DNA from: Muribaculaceae bacterium
GTDB taxonomy: Bacteria; Bacteroidota; Bacteroidia; Bacteroidales; Muribaculaceae
Length of the DNA: 64,000 nt
NCBI GenBank assembly: GCA_009775225.1
Contig: VSPE01000009.1
Span: 10,131 to 74,130, forward strand
Reading direction: 5' to 3'
This document shows positions 26,574 to 36,849 of this stretch, one piece after another. The notes beneath the pieces are model-generated. The model did no database searches, was not told the DNA's origin, and saw only the letters and a list, made by a program, of their open reading frames with translations. The translations under genes and the position numbers were made by a program. How positions within the stretch are numbered: the stretch's first letter is position 1; each line of letters begins with the position of its first letter.

Positions 26574-29500
26574 ATGAAAAAATTCAGAAACGTGCTGATG
26601 TCTGTGCTTGCAGTCGCCACCGCCATGAGTATGAATGCTCAGACGCTCTTTACCTGCGGCGACAGCACCATGGCAGACTATGCTACCGACGGCTCCACAC
26701 CGACACGAGGCTGGGGACAGTATTTCGGCTCTTTCTTCGATGACGACATCACGGTTGTCAACTACGGAAAGGGCGGCCAGGACGTGCAGGGCTTCTACTA
26801 CGGAGCCGCTTACTGGCAGAAGATAAAAAACATACTTAAGCCCGGCGACTATGTACTGCTTCAGTTCGCCCACAACGATGAGAAGCACGGCGGAATAGAC
26901 GGCCGTCAGCTCCGTGACTACTACCTGAGCATTGGCGACAGTGAGACCGCTGCTACAATAGACCTGCGCGGTTCGGTTCCTCACGATACTTATGTAAAGA
27001 CTTTGCGTGCGCTCGTGGAAGAAATTCGCGACAAGGGCGGCATCCCGCTGTTTGCATCGTCGATTTGCCGCATGAACTTTACTTCCGACGGCGATATACG
27101 CCGTGCTGCGCGCCATGACCTCGGCGACAACTTCAGCAAGCTCACTCCCGAAGGCCCTGTTGCGGGTAACAAAGTGCCTGCCGACGACCATTCGATGGAC
27201 TTCAGCCGGCAGATGGAGCTGCTCGGTATGGAACTGGGTGTTCCGTTTATCGACATGACACAGTCTACCCGCGAACTGTATGTGAAATACGGGCCTGCAA
27301 AGACCTCTCAGATAATATCCGACGGACAGGGCGGCACGCACCTAAGCGTGGCCGGAGCCGCCATGATAGCGCGACAGTGCGCCGAGATGATGGTGGCGCA
27401 GAACATTCTTGCCGACCATATCAATGTGAGCGACGCCGGCATCAGCCTCTCGCCCGCCGACGGCAACCTCGGCGAGGCATACACGGGTAATATCCTCAGC
27501 CGCGAGTACACCCTCACCGGCTTCGGTCTCAGCCCCGAGAAGGGGAGTGTGACCGTGAGTGCCGACGGCATCTTCGAGGTGTCGGCCGACAAGTCGAGCT
27601 GGGGTAAGAGCACTACGGTGGCCTACGACGGCGGCACTCTCATCGGTACCGTGTATGTGCGGGCCTCGCTTACCGAACCTGGTTCGTTTGCCGGTACGCT
27701 GAAAGCTGCGGCGTCGAACTCCGAGAGCACGCTTGCTCTTTCAGCCATTGCCGCCGATATTCCCGGCAGCGGCGCCGTAAGCCTTACCTGGCCCCTGCTC
27801 GGCGGCACCGAATATGTGCTCGACGGCGAGGCCGAGGTTATAGGCATGCGTATGGAAGGTCTCAAGGCTGTGGGCTACGACGACGGCATCAAGCTTCTGC
27901 CTGTGAGCGGCGTATGGCCCGACGGCGATATCGACGAGTCGCCCACACGCTATGTGGAATTCGGCATAAAGGCTGCTCCCGAGAAGCTGCTTCAGATAAG
28001 TCGCATTGCCATGAAGCTCGGCGCTCTCGGCAGCGATAATCTTCAATGCCATGTAAGCTACTCGACCGAAGCCGGGTTCGGTAGTCCGCACACGTTCTAC
28101 TCACCGGCGGCAATGGCCGACGGTGTGATAAACGAGGCAGCCGCCAACGTAAAGCTCAACCTTTCCGAAACTGAAACGCTTCTGGTGCGGGTATATCCCT
28201 GGGCCAAAAGCTCATGCGACACACCTCTGCGCATATCAGGTGTGAGCATCGAAGGCTATACCTCGAACGCGAGCTCTGAAGTGACTCTTTCGTGGCCTCT
28301 CGATGCCGGCACTTCAAATCCGAATGTTGCCGATGTGGAGAGCAATGCTTTTGCTTTCACCGGCTATTCCGTTGGTGCCGACCTTACCGTGGCCGGCACC
28401 TCAAAGCCCGTAGACCGCATGGGCACAATGTATCAGCCCAAGGTAAGCAATCAGAGCGTGTATACCGATGCGGCTTCGGTAGTGTTTACGCTGCGTCCCA
28501 AGCATGGCATCACCTTTTGTCCGAGCAAGGTTACGTTCTGGGGTACAAAGAACGGTACGGGCGGCGGCCTGTTCAATGCCGTGCTCGATGTGGACGGCGT
28601 GCGCACCGAGCTTGGGCATGACCTCGTGCCCGAACGCAACAACACAGGCGAGAGGCAGACAAAGTTCGAGCTGCCGGTCGAAGGCGTGGTGGTTTACGAT
28701 AACACTCTCACACTCTATATAGGCATCAGGAGCCTTGCCGACAGCAAGACCGTGACTATACACGATGTGGTGATTGAAGGTGAGGTTTCCGGCACTGAAA
28801 TCGAGGTGCCGTCCTATGCGATTACCGTTTCGGCCTCAGACCCAGAAGCGGGCACTGTCAGTATTAGCCCGAACAGCGCCACTGTCGACGAGAATGTGAA
28901 TGTCACTCTTTCGGCCACCGAGAATTTCGGCTACCGATTTTGCGGTTGGACTGTAGACGGTAAGACTGTCTCCTCTGCCAATCCCTATATCTTCGCAGCC
29001 TCTGCCGACATGGCTTTTGTGGCGCAGTACGAAAAACTTACCATATACCCGCTCACTCTCGAAGTAGCCGGCGGCGCTGCCGGCTACATGGTCAGAGTAT
29101 CGCCCGAGGGCCACATCGAGGGCGGTATGCGCTACTATGAGGCCGGAACAGAGGTTGTGCTGACTGCCTCGAACAACCGTATTCTCACTTTTACGAATTG
29201 GGAGGATAACAGCACCTCGCCCGTGCGCGAGATAAAAATGGACGAGGCCAAGAACATTACCGCCGGCTATTCGGCCGCCGATTATATCGTGGGCTGGGAC
29301 TTTACTCTCGACGAACCGGCCTCGCAGCGCGCCGCCGATTTCAAGGCCGAGACCGACAATGCCGGTCTGCTGTCGCTTCACAACGAAAGCGGCGAGACAT
29401 CATCATGGCTGTCGCGAGGTATGTCGCGAGGCGATGAGAACGGGCGCTATGCCGCCCGTGTGTGGAAAGTGCGCACATCGAAGCTTTTCTACGAAATATC

Positions 29501-31460
29501 GTTTTCGTCCAAGGGCTACAGCAATATCACCGTAGGCTCGGCTCTCAGCTGCACGTACAACACCTATAGCCGCTTCTTTGTGCAGTACAGCACCGACGGG
29601 AAGAACTACACCACTCTTGGCGAAATGACTCCCGGCAACCGCTCGTGGACAGATGCCGACTTCGGCCTGCCTGCCGACGCATCCGATGCGGAGCGGGTGT
29701 ATGTGCGCTGGTATCCCGACTGGAACTCCGGGCTTATTGGAAACGAGACCGACTACGACGGCCTTGCTATCACCGACATCTATGTGCTGGCCGAGCCTAT
29801 GAGCGTGAACGACGACACGGCTCCCCTGCTTACAGCCTCTATTCCGGCCGACGGAGCCACAGGCGCCTCTGTCAACGGCTCGGTAGTGCTCACCTTCGAC
29901 GAAAAGGTTGTGCCCGGCAAGGGCGACGCCACTCTTGGCGGGACAGTACTCAAGCCCATAGTGTCGGGTAAGAGCATTGTGTACCCCTACACCGCTCTGG
30001 CGTATAACACCACTTATACTTTTGAGCTTCCCGAGGGTGCCGTGACCGACCGCAGCGGCAATAAGGCCGCCGCAGTGCGCCTTTCGTTTACCACTATGCC
30101 GCGTGTTCAGCCCGAAGCGCGTCTCTACGATGCCGTGGTAGACATCAACGGCTCCGCCGATTACACTTCAGTTCAGGCTGCTATCGACGCCGCTCCCGAA
30201 GTCCGTGTGAAGCCCTGGCTCATTTTTGTGATGAACGGCAACTATAAGGAGCATATCGACATTCCCTCATCAAAACCATTCATGCACATCATCGGTCAAG
30301 ACCGCGAAAAGACAGTAATCCTTGATGACCGCCTTTGCGGTGGCGAGAACGCCGTACATGTCAGCGTGGGCGCTACCGTGGTGGTGAATGCCAACGACTG
30401 TTTCTTCGAGAACATCACTCTTGAGAACTCCTACGGGCACGAGAAGAAGACCGGGCCGCAGGCTCTTGCGCTCAATACCTCCGGCGACCGTGTAATCCTC
30501 AACAATGTGGCTCTGCTCTCGTATCAGGATACATGGATTACCTCAAGCAAGTCGGCATACCGCGCCTATATGAAGAACTCGCTTGTGGAAGGCGCCGTCG
30601 ACTTTATATACAACAGCGGCGACCTCTACTGCGAGAACAGCACACTGCTCATCACCCGTGACTCGGGCGGATTTATCGTGGCTCCCTCGCACGGCACCGA
30701 TGTTAAGTGGGGATATGTGTTCCGCGACTGCACCATTACAGCGCCCGGCGACCCCTCAAAGACCACCGTATGGCTTGGACGCCCATGGCATAACTTCCCC
30801 AAGACGGTCTTCCTGAACACTACTGCCGAGGTAAACATCCCTGCCACCGGCTGGTACGAGACTATGGGCGGCCTGCCCGTTATCTGGGCCGACTGGAACA
30901 CCCACGATGCAAAGGGCAATCCGCTCGACCTCTCGCAGCGTCGCGACACATACTACTATACCGATGCCGAGGGCAAGCGCGTGTATGGCACTGCCAAGAA
31001 CCGCCTTACCGACGAGGAGGCTGCCCAATACACGCTCTCCAATGTCCTCGCAGGTTCCGACAACTGGCAGCCTGCTATAAAGACCGAGGCGTGCACTGCT
31101 CCCGAGGCATACACTGACGGAAGTGTCATCCGCTGGGATGCCGTGCCTTACGCTATATGTTATGTGGTTAGCGAGGGCGACCTCGTGGTCGACATCACCA
31201 CCGAAACCTCGTATGCCGTATCGGAGGCGTGTACAGGCGCAAGCTACTGCGTGCAGGCCGTAAACGAGTTTGGCGGTCTCAGTGCCAAGGCCGAAGTGAA
31301 AGACGAGAGCAGTGTCGCCGACATCCATGCCGGCAACTATGAGGTGGAGTCTTACTATGACATCCACGGCCGACGCATTGGCAGTCCCGTCAAAGGCGTA
31401 AACATTGTTGTACTGCGCAACTCCGCAGGCGATATCCGAGTGGAAAAGGCAGTGTATTAA
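26574..31460 (+). CDS. Multidomain pectin esterase: SGNH acetylesterase plus pectin methylesterase, T9SS-exported
   Basis: A 1628-residue secreted protein. After a signal peptide, residues about 24-280 form a rhamnogalacturonan-acetylesterase-like SGNH domain (GDS with S31, N-Y-G-K-G-G near 65, HND 100-102, H256). A central part follows with beta-sandwich modules and InlB-type repeats (GTVSISPNSATVDENVNVTL, GYRFCGWTVDG) and an Ig-like Big_5 domain near 1085-1170. Residues about 1180-1510 are a pectin methylesterase with GPQALAL, SYQDTW, GAVDFIY (catalytic Asp about 1341) and WLGRPW. The end (YYDIHGRRIG...GDIRVEKAVY) resembles a T9SS sorting domain. It would remove both acetyl and methyl esters from pectin before lyases act. 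At H256 minus 3 the usual Asp of DxxH is Gly. Confidence 0.9.
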   Translation: MKKFRNVLMSVLAVATAMSMNAQTLFTCGDSTMADYATDGSTPTRGWGQYFGSFFDDDITVVNYGKGGQDVQGFYYGAAYWQKIKNILKPGDYVLLQFAHNDEKHGGIDGRQLRDYYLSIGDSETAATIDLRGSVPHDTYVKTLRALVEEIRDKGGIPLFASSICRMNFTSDGDIRRAARHDLGDNFSKLTPEGPVAGNKVPADDHSMDFSRQMELLGMELGVPFIDMTQSTRELYVKYGPAKTSQIISDGQGGTHLSVAGAAMIARQCAEMMVAQNILADHINVSDAGISLSPADGNLGEAYTGNILSREYTLTGFGLSPEKGSVTVSADGIFEVSADKSSWGKSTTVAYDGGTLIGTVYVRASLTEPGSFAGTLKAAASNSESTLALSAIAADIPGSGAVSLTWPLLGGTEYVLDGEAEVIGMRMEGLKAVGYDDGIKLLPVSGVWPDGDIDESPTRYVEFGIKAAPEKLLQISRIAMKLGALGSDNLQCHVSYSTEAGFGSPHTFYSPAAMADGVINEAAANVKLNLSETETLLVRVYPWAKSSCDTPLRISGVSIEGYTSNASSEVTLSWPLDAGTSNPNVADVESNAFAFTGYSVGADLTVAGTSKPVDRMGTMYQPKVSNQSVYTDAASVVFTLRPKHGITFCPSKVTFWGTKNGTGGGLFNAVLDVDGVRTELGHDLVPERNNTGERQTKFELPVEGVVVYDNTLTLYIGIRSLADSKTVTIHDVVIEGEVSGTEIEVPSYAITVSASDPEAGTVSISPNSATVDENVNVTLSATENFGYRFCGWTVDGKTVSSANPYIFAASADMAFVAQYEKLTIYPLTLEVAGGAAGYMVRVSPEGHIEGGMRYYEAGTEVVLTASNNRILTFTNWEDNSTSPVREIKMDEAKNITAGYSAADYIVGWDFTLDEPASQRAADFKAETDNAGLLSLHNESGETSSWLSRGMSRGDENGRYAARVWKVRTSKLFYEISFSSKGYSNITVGSALSCTYNTYSRFFVQYSTDGKNYTTLGEMTPGNRSWTDADFGLPADASDAERVYVRWYPDWNSGLIGNETDYDGLAITDIYVLAEPMSVNDDTAPLLTASIPADGATGASVNGSVVLTFDEKVVPGKGDATLGGTVLKPIVSGKSIVYPYTALAYNTTYTFELPEGAVTDRSGNKAAAVRLSFTTMPRVQPEARLYDAVVDINGSADYTSVQAAIDAAPEVRVKPWLIFVMNGNYKEHIDIPSSKPFMHIIGQDREKTVILDDRLCGGENAVHVSVGATVVVNANDCFFENITLENSYGHEKKTGPQALALNTSGDRVILNNVALLSYQDTWITSSKSAYRAYMKNSLVEGAVDFIYNSGDLYCENSTLLITRDSGGFIVAPSHGTDVKWGYVFRDCTITAPGDPSKTTVWLGRPWHNFPKTVFLNTTAEVNIPATGWYETMGGLPVIWADWNTHDAKGNPLDLSQRRDTYYYTDAEGKRVYGTAKNRLTDEEAAQYTLSNVLAGSDNWQPAIKTEACTAPEAYTDGSVIRWDAVPYAICYVVSEGDLVVDITTETSYAVSEACTGASYCVQAVNEFGGLSAKAEVKDESSVADIHAGNYEVESYYDIHGRRIGSPVKGVNIVVLRNSAGDIRVEKAVY

Positions 31461-31489
31461 TAGAAATAAGATAGTCTTACTTAACTATG

Positions 31490-31525
31490 AATAGGAGCAG
31501 GTTTTATATTTGCTCCTATTTTATG
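31490..31525 (+). terminator. Rho-independent terminator after the pectin esterase
   Basis: Perfect 10-base-pair stem AATAGGAGCA/TGCTCCTATT with an 11-base loop, followed by a T-rich tail. Confidence 0.85.
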
Positions 31526-31616
31526 TTTATGCCCTGTCGCTACGTTTGTATAGCTGTCGTGCATTTGTCTCAGGGCGCGTTTTAGCTACTTTTTTGTGGG
31601 TGTGCTCGCATTATGC

Positions 31617-31647
31617 TTGCGTATTTTCGGAAAAAGGCGTATCTTTG
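31617..31647 (+). promoter_or_regulatory. Promoter: TTG-N20-TATCTTTG, very close to the start codon
   Basis: TTG at 31617-31619, 20 bases, TATCTTTG at 31640-31647. Only five bases separate the box from the ATG at 31653, so the transcript may be leaderless. Confidence 0.65.
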
Positions 31648-31652
31648 TAGTT

Positions 31653-32984
31653 ATGAGAAAAATTTTTCCAGCATTGGCTTTGATATTGTCTTCGCTGAGC
31701 GCACACGCCCTTGATTTTGAGGGATCTGCACTTTCTGTCGTAAGCGAGACACCTGCGGCGTCCACCGGTTTGCAGGCAGTGTATGTTGCGGCCGAAACAC
31801 AGGGGCTCACTATGGTGTATACTGCGCGGTCGGCTTCGTCGGCTGTGCGCTGGTACCGTTTCTCCAACCTCGGAGGAGCTTACGCCGAAGAGCTTGCGCC
31901 TCAGCGCAGCGGCACCCGCGTGGCTCTTGTCTCGCAGAAAGGCGATATGGGATATATTATAGAGGAGGGTACCGACCGCTACTGCTATTGGCTGGTGGAC
32001 TATTCCGCGCACGAGCTTGAGCTTACAGCGCTCGGCATATCTCCCGAGCAGGACTGTATGCGCGCCGTGCTCGAGCTTGAAGGCAGTGCAGCCGAGATAC
32101 CTTACTATAGTATCAACGGGCGTCGATTGCTGCTTTCGCGCGGGCTTGTGCTGAGTTATCATACCGAAGAGTTCGATGACAGCTCGTTTGCCTACAATAC
32201 CGTAATGAAAACCAAGACGATAGATGGTATCGACCGGCTGCTCGGCGTGGACGGTGCCTATTGCAGCACTGTTTTCGAGCTTAGCGGCGACCGTTTTCTG
32301 CGGGCCTGGGGGCGCGAGGAGAGTGTGTCATCGCCTGCATTTGTGCCTTTCGGCGTCGATGCCAGTACCCGAGCCTCACAGGCCGAGCGCGATGTCGACA
32401 ACGAGCAGCGAGAGGACGGCACCGACGGACTTGGAGGCAGTGCCCCATGCGACATAACTTTCGAGGCGGTTGTCACCGAGGGTGTCGTGTTCAAGGAATG
32501 GCAGATTTCGCGCAGCCCTGAGTTCTCGGTGCTTGAGAACAGTTTCAACGAGCTTGCTTTCGACTACACCTTCACGGAGCAAGGTACCACCTACGTCCGT
32601 TTTGTGGCTAACAACGATGCAGGCACCTGCGAATATATAGGCGAGACTTATCAGGTGTTTATCGGCGAGTCGCGCCTGGAAATCCCCAATGCATTCTCGC
32701 CCGAGGCATCACCCGGCGTGAACGACGAATGGAAAGTGAGTTACAAATCGCTCATCTCCTACGAGTGCCATATCTTCAATCGCTGGGGCACGCAGATGTT
32801 CAGCTCAACCAATCCCGCCGAGGGCTGGGACGGCAAGTATCGTGGCAAGTATGTGCCTGCCGGGGTGTATTTCTATGTAATCAAGGCCCGCGGAGCCGAC
32901 GGCGTGGAATATGAACGGGCCGGAGATATCAATATCATCAAGTACAAGCAGGGAAGCGGCTCGGGGACGGCCCCGGCCGAATAA
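31653..32984 (+). CDS. T9SS type B (gliding-motility C-terminal domain) protein
   Basis: A 443-residue secreted protein with signal peptide MRKIFPALALILSSLSAHA. The N-terminal 330 residues contain beta-rich, PKD-like segments of no clear family. The C-terminal 90 residues (LEIPNAFSPEASPGVNDEW, HIFNRWGTQMF, GWDGKYRGKYVPAGVYFYVI) are the CHU_C-type sorting domain used for type B T9SS cargo. Such cargo is usually surface-attached or adhesin-like. The start at 31653 is set by the promoter immediately upstream. The gene for a lytic transglycosylase follows after 31 bases. Confidence 0.85.
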   Translation: MRKIFPALALILSSLSAHALDFEGSALSVVSETPAASTGLQAVYVAAETQGLTMVYTARSASSAVRWYRFSNLGGAYAEELAPQRSGTRVALVSQKGDMGYIIEEGTDRYCYWLVDYSAHELELTALGISPEQDCMRAVLELEGSAAEIPYYSINGRRLLLSRGLVLSYHTEEFDDSSFAYNTVMKTKTIDGIDRLLGVDGAYCSTVFELSGDRFLRAWGREESVSSPAFVPFGVDASTRASQAERDVDNEQREDGTDGLGGSAPCDITFEAVVTEGVVFKEWQISRSPEFSVLENSFNELAFDYTFTEQGTTYVRFVANNDAGTCEYIGETYQVFIGESRLEIPNAFSPEASPGVNDEWKVSYKSLISYECHIFNRWGTQMFSSTNPAEGWDGKYRGKYVPAGVYFYVIKARGADGVEYERAGDINIIKYKQGSGSGTAPAE

Positions 32985-33015
32985 ACTCTATCGGCTTCAA
33001 AATCGTTTATACCTC

Positions 33016-33951
33016 ATGAAATCAAAGATAACAGCACTTATATTTTTTGTGGGCGCATCGGCCATGTCCTTTGCCGACAGCAACAGCCGCCCGATATTCT
33101 CCGATGTATATTCGCCCGTGGTTCCCGCCAAAGTATCGCTCTGCGGCGAGACAATAGACCTCGACCGTGTGGATATGTACGAGCGCTTCGACCGCGAGCT
33201 TACCTCGGTGGCATATACCCACGGCGCCACAATGCTCATCATAAAGAGGGCAAACCGATATTTCCCCGAGCTGCTGCCTATATTGCGCAGCGAAGGCGTG
33301 CCCGACGACCTTCTGTATCTTGCCTGCATCGAAAGCTCGCTCAATCCCCGCGCTTACTCTCCTGCCAAGGCTGCAGGGCTATGGCAGTTCATAGCTTCGG
33401 CCGCAAAGGAATACGGGCTTGAGGTGAACGACGAGGTAGACGAGCGCTACAATATCCCCAAGGCCACACGCGCTGCCGCGCGCTACCTCAAGAAAGCGTA
33501 TGCGCGCTATGGCGACTGGGCCTCGGCAATGGCTGCATATAACGGAGGACAGACCCGCATAGCCAACGCTCTGAGCAAACAGGGCGAAGACACGGCTCTC
33601 GACCTATATCTGGCCGAGGAGACTACCCGCTATCCCTACCGAGTCATGGCTATGAAGGCCATTATGGAAAATCCGTCGGCCTACGGTTTTCATCTCTCCG
33701 ACAAGCAGCTCTACCAGCCCCGCAAGTATCGTGAAGTGAAGGTGAACGGCCCCGTGCCATCGTGGGCCGACTGGGCCAAGGCGCAGGGGATAAGCTACTC
33801 CACGCTGCGCGAGGAGAACCCCTGGATACGCTCGCTCTCGCTTACAAACAAAGCCGGCAAGGCGTATACGGTGCGGGTGCCGTTGTCCGAGTCGCTTTCG
33901 CGCAAGAAGGCCGGATACAAGACTTTTAACCCCAAGTGGACTGACCTCTAA
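33016..33951 (+). CDS. Lytic transglycosylase (SLT domain, MltD-like)
   Basis: Periplasmic murein hydrolase of 311 residues with a signal peptide (MKSKITALIFFVGASAMSFA). The SLT domain (about 85-235) has the catalytic Glu at about 106 in ACIESSLNPRAYSPAKAAGLWQFI and the downstream AAARYLKKAY and AMAAYNGGQTRI motifs. No LysM repeats are evident in the C-terminal 70 residues, unlike E. coli MltD. It cleaves between MurNAc and GlcNAc with formation of 1,6-anhydroMurNAc. It is followed 20 bases later by uvrA and lies near the peptidoglycan salvage operon on the other strand. Confidence 0.88.
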   Translation: MKSKITALIFFVGASAMSFADSNSRPIFSDVYSPVVPAKVSLCGETIDLDRVDMYERFDRELTSVAYTHGATMLIIKRANRYFPELLPILRSEGVPDDLLYLACIESSLNPRAYSPAKAAGLWQFIASAAKEYGLEVNDEVDERYNIPKATRAAARYLKKAYARYGDWASAMAAYNGGQTRIANALSKQGEDTALDLYLAEETTRYPYRVMAMKAIMENPSAYGFHLSDKQLYQPRKYREVKVNGPVPSWADWAKAQGISYSTLREENPWIRSLSLTNKAGKAYTVRVPLSESLSRKKAGYKTFNPKWTDL

Positions 33952-33971
33952 AATACTTTGCCGCCACAGCG

Positions 33972-36824
33972 ATGAAGAAAGACAGTACGCAGGCCCAAAC
34001 CGTCGCCGACGATGGAACCACGGGCAAAATAGTAGTGACAGGCGCGCGTGTCAACAATCTCAGGAACATCGACGTAGAAATACCTCACCGCGCGCTGACC
34101 GTTATCACGGGCCTTTCAGGTTCGGGTAAGTCATCGCTTGCCTTCGACACAATCTTTGCCGAAGGGCAGCGCCGCTATATCGAGACATTTTCGGCGTATG
34201 CGCGCAACATGCTCGGAAATCTCGAGCGCCCTGATGTGGACAGCATCACAGGCCTCTGCCCTGTGATAGCTATCGAGCAGAAGACGGTGAACCGCAACCC
34301 TAGAAGCACCATAGGCACTACCACCGAGATATACGATTTTCTGCGTCTGCTGTACGCGCGCATCGGCCATGCCCGCAGTTATGTGTCGGGGCAGGAAATG
34401 GTGAAGTACACAGACGAAAAGATAGTGTCGCTTATCATAGAGAAATATGCGGGCCGCAAGATTTATATTCTCGCACCGCTTGTCAAGAGCCGAAAGGGCC
34501 ACTACAAAGAGCTGTTCGAGACTCTTGCCAAGAAAGGCTTTATCAATGTGCGTGTCGACGGCGTCCTCACCGAGATTGAACGCGGCATGCGTCTCGACCG
34601 ATACAAGAACCACTCCATAGAGCTGGTTATCGACCGGCTTAAGGTTTCCGACAAGGATGCCGAGCGGCTGTTGGCGTCAGTGGAGAACGCACTGCGTCAG
34701 GGCGACAAAGAGCTTATGGTATACGATGTGGAGGCCGACGAAGTGGCCTATTACAGCCAGGAGCTTGTAGACCCTGCCACGGGTATCTCCTATCACGACC
34801 CGGCCCCCCACAATTTTTCGTTCAACTCGCCGCAGGGTGCGTGCCCGCGCTGCAAGGGGCTTGGTTATATCACGACAGTAGACAGGGCCAAGATTGTGCC
34901 CGACGAGAACCTTTCGATACACGCCGGCGCCATTGTGCCCGTGGGAAAGTACCGCGACTCGGTGCTTTTCATGCAGCTGCGCGCCATTCTCGAGGGGCAT
35001 GGCTACACGCTTAAAACGCCCTTCCGCGAGTTGCCCGACGAGGTTGTGGAAGATATATTCAACGGCACAGCTTCGGTGCCCCGTCTGGCCGACTCCTCCG
35101 GTTCGTCGCTTGATTTCTTTCGTGAGTTCGACGGCATAGTGAAAATACTCGAGAGCCAGACCGAGGAAGATGCCGGCTATCATGCCCGCAAGTGGAGCGG
35201 CCAGTTCTTCTCGCGCTGCACTTGCCCCGAGTGTAACGGTGACCGTCTGAACCGCGAGGCCCTGCATTTCTTTGTAGACGGCCGTAACATTGCCGAGCTT
35301 TCTCGCCTCGATATCGCCGACCTGAGCAAGTGGGCCGATACGGTAATGGAGCGGCTCGGCGAGCGCGACCGCAAGATTGCCGCCGAAATCATCAAGGAAA
35401 TATCATCGCGCCTGCACTTCCTCCTCGACGTAGGCCTCGACTATCTGCAACTCAACCGTAACTCAGCCACACTGTCGGGCGGCGAGAGCCAGCGCATAAG
35501 ACTTGCTACGCAGATGGGTTCAGAGCTTGTAAACGTGCTGTATATTCTCGACGAGCCTTCTATCGGTCTGCATCAGCGCGACAACCACCGCCTAATAAAC
35601 TCGCTCGAAAAGCTGCGCGATGCCTCGAACACCGTAGTGGTAGTGGAGCACGACAAAGATATAATGCTACAGGCCGACTATATAGTCGATATTGGCCCCG
35701 GAGCCGGTCGCAAAGGCGGCTGCGTGGTGTTCCAGGGCACGCCGCAGCAGATGCTTGCCACCGATACCGTGACGGCGCGCTATCTCAACGGGCGCGAGGA
35801 AATAGCCACACCTAAGTCGCGCCGCCACGGCAACGGCAAGACGCTGGTGCTCAAGGGCGCCTCAGGGCACAATCTTAAAAATGTGGACTTCACGCTTCAG
35901 CTGGGAACACTCACCGTTGTGTCCGGCGTGTCCGGCTCGGGCAAGTCTTCGCTGGTCAACGGCACCCTTCAGCCTATACTTAGCAAGCACTTCTACCGCT
36001 CGGAGACCGAGCCGCTGCCATACAGCGCTCTCGAAGGCATTGAGAATATCGACAAGGTGGTGACCGTCGACCAGTCGCCGCTAGGCCGCACTCCGCGCTC
36101 CAATCCGGCTACATACACGGGCGTATTCACCGACATCCGCAATCTCTTTGTAGGGCTGCCGGAAGCCAAAATCCGTGGCTACAAGCCGGGGCGCTTCTCG
36201 TTCAATGTCTCGGGAGGCCGATGCGAGGCGTGCTCGGGCAACGGCTACAAGACCATAGAGATGAACTTCCTGCCCGATGTGCTCATTCCCTGCGAGGAGT
36301 GTCACGGCAAGAGGTACAACCGTGAGACGCTCGAGGTTCGCTTCAAAGGCAAGTCGATAGCCGATGTGCTCGACATGACCGTAAACCAGGCTGTGGAATT
36401 TTTTCAGGGCATCCCCTCGATACACAAAAAGATCAAGGTGCTACAGGAGATTGGCCTCGGATATATCAAACTCGGGCAGCCGTCGTCTACATTGTCGGGC
36501 GGCGAGAACCAGCGCGTAAAGCTTGCCACCGAACTTGCAAAGCGCGATACCGGGCGCACGCTCTTTATCCTCGATGAGCCTACTACGGGCCTCCATTTCG
36601 ACGATATCCGCACGCTGATGTCTATTATAGACCGGCTTGTCGACCGGGGCAACACCGTGCTCGTAATCGAGCACAATATCGATGTGGTGCGCATGGCCGA
36701 CAGGGTAGTGGATATGGGTCCCGACGGCGGCGTGGGCGGTGGCCGCATCATCGCGGAGGGAACTCCCGAGGAAGTGGCCGCAACTGATTCTCCCACCGCT
36801 CCCTTCCTCCGCGCGGAGTTGTAG
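33972..36824 (+). CDS. uvrA: Excinuclease ABC subunit UvrA
   Basis: Damage-recognition ATPase of nucleotide excision repair, 950 residues. Two ABC modules are visible: Walker A motifs GLSGSGKSSLAFDT and GVSGSGKSSLVNG, signature motifs LSGGESQRIRLA and LSGGENQRVKLA, and Walker B segments ILDEPSIGLHQRD and ILDEPTTGLHFDD. Zinc-binding Cys clusters are present (CPRCKGLGY, CTCPECNGDR, and CEACSGNGY paired with CEECHGKRY). Length and motifs are standard. Confidence 0.97.
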   Translation: MKKDSTQAQTVADDGTTGKIVVTGARVNNLRNIDVEIPHRALTVITGLSGSGKSSLAFDTIFAEGQRRYIETFSAYARNMLGNLERPDVDSITGLCPVIAIEQKTVNRNPRSTIGTTTEIYDFLRLLYARIGHARSYVSGQEMVKYTDEKIVSLIIEKYAGRKIYILAPLVKSRKGHYKELFETLAKKGFINVRVDGVLTEIERGMRLDRYKNHSIELVIDRLKVSDKDAERLLASVENALRQGDKELMVYDVEADEVAYYSQELVDPATGISYHDPAPHNFSFNSPQGACPRCKGLGYITTVDRAKIVPDENLSIHAGAIVPVGKYRDSVLFMQLRAILEGHGYTLKTPFRELPDEVVEDIFNGTASVPRLADSSGSSLDFFREFDGIVKILESQTEEDAGYHARKWSGQFFSRCTCPECNGDRLNREALHFFVDGRNIAELSRLDIADLSKWADTVMERLGERDRKIAAEIIKEISSRLHFLLDVGLDYLQLNRNSATLSGGESQRIRLATQMGSELVNVLYILDEPSIGLHQRDNHRLINSLEKLRDASNTVVVVEHDKDIMLQADYIVDIGPGAGRKGGCVVFQGTPQQMLATDTVTARYLNGREEIATPKSRRHGNGKTLVLKGASGHNLKNVDFTLQLGTLTVVSGVSGSGKSSLVNGTLQPILSKHFYRSETEPLPYSALEGIENIDKVVTVDQSPLGRTPRSNPATYTGVFTDIRNLFVGLPEAKIRGYKPGRFSFNVSGGRCEACSGNGYKTIEMNFLPDVLIPCEECHGKRYNRETLEVRFKGKSIADVLDMTVNQAVEFFQGIPSIHKKIKVLQEIGLGYIKLGQPSSTLSGGENQRVKLATELAKRDTGRTLFILDEPTTGLHFDDIRTLMSIIDRLVDRGNTVLVIEHNIDVVRMADRVVDMGPDGGVGGGRIIAEGTPEEVAATDSPTAPFLRAEL

Positions 36825-36849
36825 CCGGTATCCTAGTTGCTTAGGCAAA

